A stretch of DNA of 10,678 bases from W11650 sp963545585 (GTDB lineage Bacteria; Bacillota; Clostridia; Lachnospirales; Vallitaleaceae). How positions within the stretch are numbered: the stretch's first letter is position 1; every line of letters starts with the position of its first letter. Of the stretch, positions 6,681 through 10,678 are shown one piece after another. The notes beneath the pieces were generated by a model. The model was not told the DNA's origin, made no database searches, and saw only the letters and a program-made list of their open reading frames with translations. The stretch is from the NCBI GenBank assembly GCA_963545585.1, contig CAUUKX010000074.1:1-10678 (forward strand), read 5' to 3'. Made by a program: the position numbers and the translations under genes.

Positions 6681-7058
6681 TTATTTGTATTCTGTTCGGA
6701 TTATGCCGTCCAGTGAATTGCCTTTTTCCACATATTCAAAAAAGATTTCCTTTGCTTTTTCGGGGGTTACTCCTTCAAAAATAACTGCTTCTTTGCTTTC
6801 TGGAGAAATAATCCTGATGGCAGGTTCTTTAAAGGTTTCGATTCGGTCAGTTTGAAAAACGACGATATTTTTATTTAAAGCCAGTTCCCATAAGATGTGG
6901 TAAATTTCTTTTGCTCCGGCCAAAATCCCGGACTTTTCCATTCCTACTTGAATTTGCACCAGATGATCAATATTTTCGCCCAGCAGCCGAGCGGCGATTT
7001 TTTGCTGCACTGCTTCTTTGTGCTGCTTGAGCTCGCTAACGGAATTAATTTTTGGCAT
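6681..7058 (-). CDS. hndB: HndB-like small protein lacking all [2Fe-2S] cysteines
   Basis: A 125-residue protein in the hndB position of the operon. It keeps the family frame: an N-terminal SVSELKQHKE helix, VQIQVGMEKSGILAGAKEIY (34-53), and EPAIRI...VTPEKAKEIFFEYVEKGNSLDGII at the end. HndB-type ferredoxin-like proteins normally carry GMGTCGIAAGA and TGCxGxCxxEP; here these read GMEKSGILAGA (Ser43 for Cys) and TDRIETFKEP (70-79, one residue shorter). The whole protein has no cysteine, so it cannot hold the [2Fe-2S] cluster. The frame is intact with AGGAGG 5-6 nt before ATG and is tightly placed between hydC (29-bp gap) and hydB (17-bp gap), so it is not a decaying gene. Probable structural, assembly or regulatory role in the hydrogenase complex; function not known. 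From memory, the Acetobacterium woodii operon also has a cofactor-free small protein, which may be a relative. Confidence 0.8.
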   Translation of the reverse strand: MPKINSVSELKQHKEAVQQKIAARLLGENIDHLVQIQVGMEKSGILAGAKEIYHILWELALNKNIVVFQTDRIETFKEPAIRIISPESKEAVIFEGVTPEKAKEIFFEYVEKGNSLDGIIRTEYK

Positions 7059-7087
7059 GATACCCTCCTTTTTAACCTTCCCGAACG

Positions 7088-7567
7088 TTAAACTTCTCGG
7101 TATTCGTCCAGAATCCCTTTGACTTCGGCCACAGCCACCCGGCCGTAAACCTTACCGTTGACCAGCACAACCGGAGCCAGTCCGCAGGCTCCGACGCAGC
7201 GCAGGACAGATAAGGAAAATTTGCCGTCGGATGTGGTTTCGCCCACGTCAATCCCCAGTTCCTGCTTAAACTCTTCCAAAACCTTGTCAGCACCGCGAAC
7301 ATAACAGGCCGTGCCTAAACAGATGGAAATATCAAACTCGCCTTTCGGCTCCATGGAGAAAAAAGAATAAAAACTGACAATGCCAAATACTTTGGCGGTG
7401 GGAACGCCCATTTTTCGGGCAATGTGAATTTGAACTTCCTGCGGCAGATAGCCGTAGGTTTTTTGCGCATGATGCAAAACCCGAATCAATTCCCCTTTTT
7501 TACTGGGCAAAGCATCAATAAAGTCATCGAGCTCTTTGAACTGATCGCAATTAAGACAGTTAGCCAT
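7088..7567 (-). CDS. hydC: Hydrogenase subunit HydC/HndA (NuoE-like [2Fe-2S] protein)
   Basis: A 159-residue subunit of the NuoE family with a helical N-terminal part and a thioredoxin-like C-terminal domain. The [2Fe-2S] ligands are C83 and C88 (CLGTAC) with C124 and C128 (CVGAC). HAQKTYGYLPQEV and VPTAKVFGIVSFYSFF are typical NuoE stretches. It relays electrons next to the HydB flavin. I place the start at 7567, because AGGAGG lies 6 nt upstream (AGGAGGTTATCCATG); an in-frame ATG 9 codons earlier (7594) has no such site. The N-terminus carries an extra Cys pair (C4, C7). This is the first gene of the hyd operon, about 44 nt downstream of the predicted transcription start. Confidence 0.94.
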   Translation of the reverse strand: MANCLNCDQFKELDDFIDALPSKKGELIRVLHHAQKTYGYLPQEVQIHIARKMGVPTAKVFGIVSFYSFFSMEPKGEFDISICLGTACYVRGADKVLEEFKQELGIDVGETTSDGKFSLSVLRCVGACGLAPVVLVNGKVYGRVAVAEVKGILDEYREV

Positions 7568-7617
7568 GGATAACCTCCTATATTTATTCAACAAAGAATA
7601 GTAATAACCTCATTGTG

Positions 7618-7646
7618 ATTATAACAAAAAAATAGAATAATGTAAA
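7618..7646 (-). promoter_or_regulatory. Sigma-A promoter of the hyd operon
   Basis: On the - strand -35 TTTACA (7641-7646), a 17-bp spacer, and a perfect -10 TATAAT (7618-7623) are present. The predicted start near 7611 gives a leader of about 44 nt ending in AGGAGG. The -10 lies inside an imperfect inverted repeat, TTGTTATAATCACAA on the - strand, which could be an operator. Confidence 0.8.
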
Positions 7647-7903
7647 TGGATATGGGGAAATAGTCGTGATTATGATGGGAAAAGGAGAGATTCAACAAAA
7701 AATGTATTGAATTTTAGATAAAAATGAGAGCAAAAATGTATAATGATTATCATTTTCAATTATTGAAGAAAATTGTATTTCTAAAATGGAACTAATCAAA
7801 AGGGTACTTGAATTGAGAAACGGAATTCTCAAAAAACAGGAAAAGCGTATATGCGGCTGCTGAGAAAGACCGGCGCAGGCGGGAGAGTAGAAAATGAGCA
7901 GCA
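7647..7903. other. Intergenic region between hydC and the AraC-type gene
   Basis: This AT-rich stretch holds no convincing gene. It contains the Fur/PerR-type box at 7738-7757 and a 7-bp hairpin TTGAGAA/TTCTCAA (7813-7819 and 7826-7832) without a T run. A 25-codon frame from ATG at about 7785 on the + strand has no ribosome binding site. Confidence 0.5.
7738..7757. promoter_or_regulatory. Fur/PerR-type operator
   Basis: TATAATGATTATCATTTTC (7739-7757) agrees at 16 of 19 positions with the classical Fur box GATAATGATAATCATTATC and has a perfect 6-1-6 core, AATGAT-T-ATCATT. Read in the Bacillus 7-1-7 form, GTATAATGATTATCA (7738-7752) fits both the Fur and PerR consensus at 12 of 14 positions. 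It lies about 95 bp upstream of the hyd -35. A TATAAT (7739-7744, + strand) is embedded in it, but no good -35 is paired with that. Confidence 0.5.
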
Positions 7904-7935
7904 CAAAACACAGGCGTTTTTAAACCTGTGTTTTG
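7904..7935 (-). terminator. Terminator overlapping the end of the AraC-type gene
   Basis: An 11-bp perfect stem, CAAAACACAGG at 7904-7914 against 7925-7935, has a 10-nt loop. The stop codon of the AraC-type gene (7920-7922) lies in the loop. In the - direction the 3' arm ends in TTTTG, so the T run is short and partly within the stem; termination is likely but may be inefficient. Confidence 0.55.
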
Positions 7936-10175
7936 CGGTAATGATTGGGCGTGATATCGTAAAACTTCTTGAAAAAACGGATATAACTGCGGACGTCATT
8001 ATAACCTAAGGCTTTGCTGATATCATTGATAGTCATATCGGTGTTTTTCAGCATTTCCTTGGATTTTTCCGTGCGGTAAAAGTTCAGGTATTCCGATAAG
8101 GTTTTGCCGGTGGCCAGTTTAAAGATTTTATTTAAGTAAATCGGGCTGATTCCGGTGTTTTCAGCAATTTGCGGAATGGTTACTGGCTCAGAAAAATGCG
8201 CCTGCAAATAGGCCAAGGTTTTTTCAATATATTCATGAGCATCGCGCGAAATTTTGCTTTCCGTATCAATCAGTCCGCCTAAATAGGTGCGAAACAGCTC
8301 TTTGATTTGGCTGACATGATCGCTTTGCTCAATCTGGTGGAGCATTCGGTTCATATCTTCAATCGGAAAAAAAATATCCATTTCTAAGAGGGAAGAGAAA
8401 ATGGCGGTGGCCGCCAGCAGAATCGTTTTGCGGGCAGCAGTGATCGGGGTGCTGGCCGGGAAATTTTGCTCATAAAAATGCTCAATGATTTGCGCCAACC
8501 GCGGACTGTTTTTATCAATGACCGATTGAGTAATCTGAAAAATGACACTTGGCATCAGAGCGGCTGCGGCCGGTTCCTGATCGCTAAATAAAATAAAGCT
8601 GTCGGCAGCGCCGGAAGCAAAAATCAAATTTTTACGGGCTTTTGTCCATGCATAATAAGGAGCCGGCGCTTTGGCATCGCAAAAGGCCACCGAAAAAAGC
8701 AGATGAAAGCCGAGTGAATCTTTCATCCCTTTTTTTAAAGCTACGGCAATCGCATAAATTTTATCGCGCAGTTCGGCCGCCTCCGATGTATTTAATAGGA
8801 AGAGAAGATTTTCTTTTTCCGAATAAAGGGAGTAAACCTTACCCAAAGCCGAAAAAAGTTCCGTTGCGTTTTGCTTGACAATCAGCTTTAGCTCCTCTTT
8901 AATCGTAATGTTGGCCACCGACTCAATTTCCTGAACGGCAATTAAAATAATGCAGAAATAAGGATGCGGAAAGGAAATGTCATATTTCTCATATTCCGGC
9001 GGCATGGCAGTTACTTCGACATGATGATAGAGAATATCGGTCAGCAGCCGTTCTTGCAGCAGCGGTTTATTGGCTGCGGCCGACTGCCGGATATTGTTGA
9101 TTTCTGTTTGAAAATGTTCGGCAGCCTGCTGCAACAGTTGAAACTCATCGTAAGTGGAAGTCAGAGCGGCTTTTCGGGGCGAAACAGCGGAAAAGATGGA
9201 AGCTGCGCCGCCGGAGCTTTCACCAGTTAAAGTTTGCGTGCCGTCCATGCCGATTTTGGCCAGAAAAAGGTCAAACCGGTTTAAGTGATAGAAGCTGTAA
9301 GCAACTGCTCCGGCCAAATTGATGAGGAGCAGGCATAGATAGCAGGGGAGCAGCAGCGGCAGAAGGGAAAAAAGCTTTTTCCAGATAAAATGGTGCGGTA
9401 AATAAACTTCTCCGTGCAAAGTGAGGTAAGAAGCCGAGGTTAAAGCGATGCTCGGCGTAGCCTCATAGGGATTGTTGTCCACCAGCAAGGCATTTGACCA
9501 AAGTGCTTTATTTTCAAAGGAAAGCATGATTTTTTCGGATAAACCGGCAGCGCTCTCCTCAAAATAACGGGTCAATTCGGTTAAGGGAATGTTGACGGCA
9601 ATAAAGCCGTATTTTTCCAAACCATAAAGCGGCAGCGAATGCAGATAAGTCAAAACTGGATAAGGGCTGTCGCTTTCATAATAGCGGTGATAAGGATATC
9701 CGAATTCCCAATATTCTTCGCTTTGCCGCTGGCTGAAACGCTCCAGCAGCCCCGAATTATAAAAATCAGAGTAGTGATAAAGACTGCCCTTGGAGTCATA
9801 AATCAGGTCGGATTGGCGAAACCAAAGGATAAAGGACTCATATGCTGTCATAGTAACAAAGGGTGACAGGTCGCGGTCAAGCGCAATCAGCTGGTCAAGC
9901 GAAGGTGCGGGCGAGAGCAAAGCATTTTGCACCGATGGCAGCGTACCAGCAAACAGAGCGCTGTCTTTGGCGGTTGACATGGTTTCTTCCGCATAATTTA
10001 AAAGCTGCTGCAAGTGAAAGCCGGCTTTTTCTCTGACGGCAGCCTGGTATTGCCGCTGCCACACTCCGGCGGTCAGCAGCAAAAAAATATGCGAAATCAA
10101 AAGCAGCATTCCCAAAGCAGTTTTAAAATGATGCGAATGCATTAATTTTTTAATAGAAGAAACCGATAAACGCAT
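7920..10175 (-). CDS. Membrane-anchored AraC-family sensor/transcription regulator (YesN-like)
   Basis: A 751-residue one-protein sensor. A short cytoplasmic N-terminus precedes transmembrane segment 1 (about 19-37). An extracytoplasmic sensing domain of about 230 residues follows (40-265; rich in Tyr and Ser, Cache-like in layout). Transmembrane segment 2 spans about 268-296. A cytoplasmic linker with a helical part (340-370) and a region at about 400-540 resembles the degenerate nucleotide-cyclase-like middle domain of such regulators. The C-terminal AraC double helix-turn-helix is at 646-749 (VTIPQIAENTGISPIYLNKIF and INDISKALGYNDVRSYIRFFKKFY). Proteins of this plan usually sense an extracellular ligand and control a neighbouring sugar-uptake or degradation operon; the likely target is the divergent gene beyond 10678. 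AGGAGG lies 5 nt before ATG. No link to the hyd genes is evident apart from adjacency. Confidence 0.9.
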   Translation of the reverse strand: MRLSVSSIKKLMHSHHFKTALGMLLLISHIFLLLTAGVWQRQYQAAVREKAGFHLQQLLNYAEETMSTAKDSALFAGTLPSVQNALLSPAPSLDQLIALDRDLSPFVTMTAYESFILWFRQSDLIYDSKGSLYHYSDFYNSGLLERFSQRQSEEYWEFGYPYHRYYESDSPYPVLTYLHSLPLYGLEKYGFIAVNIPLTELTRYFEESAAGLSEKIMLSFENKALWSNALLVDNNPYEATPSIALTSASYLTLHGEVYLPHHFIWKKLFSLLPLLLPCYLCLLLINLAGAVAYSFYHLNRFDLFLAKIGMDGTQTLTGESSGGAASIFSAVSPRKAALTSTYDEFQLLQQAAEHFQTEINNIRQSAAANKPLLQERLLTDILYHHVEVTAMPPEYEKYDISFPHPYFCIILIAVQEIESVANITIKEELKLIVKQNATELFSALGKVYSLYSEKENLLFLLNTSEAAELRDKIYAIAVALKKGMKDSLGFHLLFSVAFCDAKAPAPYYAWTKARKNLIFASGAADSFILFSDQEPAAAALMPSVIFQITQSVIDKNSPRLAQIIEHFYEQNFPASTPITAARKTILLAATAIFSSLLEMDIFFPIEDMNRMLHQIEQSDHVSQIKELFRTYLGGLIDTESKISRDAHEYIEKTLAYLQAHFSEPVTIPQIAENTGISPIYLNKIFKLATGKTLSEYLNFYRTEKSKEMLKNTDMTINDISKALGYNDVRSYIRFFKKFYDITPNHYRKTQV

Positions 10176-10227
10176 AATGCCCTCCTAACAAGCTAAATCT
10201 GCGGCTGACGAAAGCAAATATACTTTT

Positions 10228-10334
10228 AATATACTCAACTTTCCCCGGATCGAAGTGCTTCGCACTTCTGCCCGGGTGGGCAATCTGCCTAAAAAAGACT
10301 GTTCTGTCGAACATGGGAAAGTTGAGTAATATAC
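10228..10334. mobile_element. MITE-like inverted-repeat element in the AraC-gene leader
   Basis: A perfect 14-bp inverted repeat, TACTCAACTTTCCC (10232-10245) and its complement (10315-10328), bounds about 97 bp. Inside is a further nested hairpin: CCCGG/CCGGG around GAAGTGC-TTC-GCACTTC (10252-10268). AATATAC occurs at both edges (10228-10234 and 10328-10334), as a target-site duplication would, although it overlaps the inverted repeats. There is no coding capacity, which fits a small non-autonomous element or a dispersed palindromic repeat. It could instead be an RNA structure of the leader, since it is transcribed with the regulator gene. Confidence 0.5.
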
Positions 10335-10426
10335 ATTACAGTTTAGGCAAGCCATTCGGACTTCTCGAAATATCGACAAATAGCAATATTAAGCAAATGG
10401 ATGGTTATGCTTGCCTGAATTGTAAT
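10335..10426. repeat. Second inverted repeat at the start of the AraC-gene leader
   Basis: ATTACAGTTTAGGCAAGC (10335-10352) pairs with GCTTGCCTGAATTGTAAT (10409-10426) at 16 of 18 positions, with a 56-nt loop. It abuts the MITE-like element on one side and the predicted -10 of the AraC gene on the other, so on the - strand RNA it would fold the first ~90 nt of the transcript. It could be a regulatory leader structure or the end of a larger mobile element. Confidence 0.5.
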
Positions 10427-10427
10427 C

Positions 10428-10436
10428 AGTATACCA
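10428..10436 (-). promoter_or_regulatory. Extended -10 promoter of the AraC-type gene
   Basis: TGGTATACT on the - strand fits the extended -10 form TGnTATAAT with one mismatch. No good -35 is present 17 bp upstream (TCGCGT). Transcription would start near 10421 and give a leader of about 245 nt carrying both inverted-repeat structures. Confidence 0.45.
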
Positions 10437-10534
10437 TAAATTTGACATGAACGCGAGAAAATCCTATTGTTTTTTTATGTATTTTTAGCAAAAATTAAAA
10501 ATTTCTTTCCAAAAAAGCGGTTGAAAATTTGATA
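10437..10534. other. AT-rich divergent intergenic region
   Basis: No gene, RNA gene or repeat is recognised here. It separates the AraC-gene promoter from the rightward promoter. Short A/T tracts near 10468-10510 could be upstream promoter elements or binding sites, but nothing specific can be assigned. Confidence 0.4.
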
Positions 10535-10563
10535 TTGACAATTGAAAAAGCCTTTACTATAAG
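10535..10563 (+). promoter_or_regulatory. Strong rightward sigma-A promoter for a gene beyond the window
   Basis: TTGACA (10535-10540), a 17-bp spacer and TATAAG (10558-10563) make a near-consensus promoter. No start codon with a ribosome binding site follows before the window ends at 10678, so the gene would have a leader longer than about 100 nt. Confidence 0.65.
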
Positions 10564-10633
10564 GAATAAGAATAAAAAGCGAAATTTTTAACAAGTGAAT
10601 TGATATTTTGCTATTTTTTACCACTTAATTTTT

Positions 10634-10642
10634 TGATACAAT
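10634..10642 (+). promoter_or_regulatory. Possible second rightward promoter (extended -10)
   Basis: TGATACAAT fits the extended -10 pattern with one mismatch, but no -35 is recognisable. The window ends 36 bp later with TTGGGAGCAA, which may be a ribosome binding site for a gene starting just outside. Confidence 0.3.
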
Positions 10643-10678
10643 GTTGTGTAACAAGGCGTGAGTGCAAGTTGGGAGCAA

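Noticed and set aside
3103..7567. nuoEFG of respiratory complex I
   Set aside because: HydA has all three H-cluster motifs, and there are no other nuo genes; HydB has the extra N- and C-terminal cluster domains of hydrogenase diaphorase subunits.
7609..7626. Canonical Rex site
   Set aside because: Half-sites are similar, but the spacing is 3 bp too short for the 18-bp Rex consensus; kept only as a weak operator-like repeat.
7692..7904. 70-codon - strand frame in the hydC/AraC gap
   Set aside because: No ribosome binding site, low-complexity composition, and it overlaps the Fur-type box and hairpins.
10185..10379. 64-codon frame (TTG start, internal MACLNC...) upstream of the AraC-type gene, ending in its ribosome binding site
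   Set aside because: It runs through both inverted repeats, has no good start signal and an unlikely composition; a leader peptide is possible but unsupported.
10588..10632. Terminator or attenuator in the rightward leader (AAGTG...CACTT then T run)
   Set aside because: The stem is only 5 A/T-rich pairs with a loop of about 25 nt.

Overview
The window reads as chromosomal DNA of an anaerobic, low-to-medium G+C Clostridia-type Firmicute. The evidence is strong AGGAGG ribosome binding sites, sigma-A promoters with 17-bp spacers, a three-subunit [FeFe] hydrogenase with NuoE/NuoF-like partners, WG-repeat and Rpn-family proteins, and a large two-transmembrane AraC-family regulator. I cannot name the species.

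Layout. (1) 38-691, + strand: the 3' part of a WG-repeat protein gene whose start looks damaged. (2) 708-754: a 20-bp-stem palindrome acting as a two-way terminator. (3) 848-2915, - strand: two almost identical rpn genes (recombination-promoting nuclease family, PD-(D/E)XK fold) in direct tandem. Each holds a well-placed internal Shine-Dalgarno and ATG that would make a short C-terminal protein (RpnS type). The copies differ mainly in the number of a four-residue GRAE repeat, five against one, inside that short protein. (4) 2968-3073: a second copy of the WG-gene tail plus palindrome, which separates the rpn pair from the next operon. (5) 7567-3103, - strand: a four-gene operon hydC - hndB-like - hydB - hydA, in the order of the hndABCD operons. 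It encodes a cytoplasmic electron-bifurcating or NAD(P)-linked [FeFe] hydrogenase. The small hndB-like protein has lost every cysteine. (6) 7568-7919: intergenic region with the hyd promoter (7618-7646), a Fur/PerR-type box (7738-7757) and the terminator of the next gene. (7) 10175-7920, - strand: a 751-residue membrane-anchored AraC-family sensor/regulator. (8) 10176-10678: its long leader, which contains a MITE-like inverted-repeat element and a second long inverted repeat, then a consensus + strand promoter for a gene beyond the right edge.

How the genes work together. HydC (NuoE-like), HydB (NuoF-like, FMN and NAD binding) and HydA (H-cluster) form one redox machine that exchanges electrons between H2, ferredoxin and NAD(H). 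The rpn pair is an independent accessory unit with its own promoter and fits a phage-defence toxin with an antitoxin encoded inside it. The AraC-type regulator probably serves the divergent gene outside the window rather than the hydrogenase operon.
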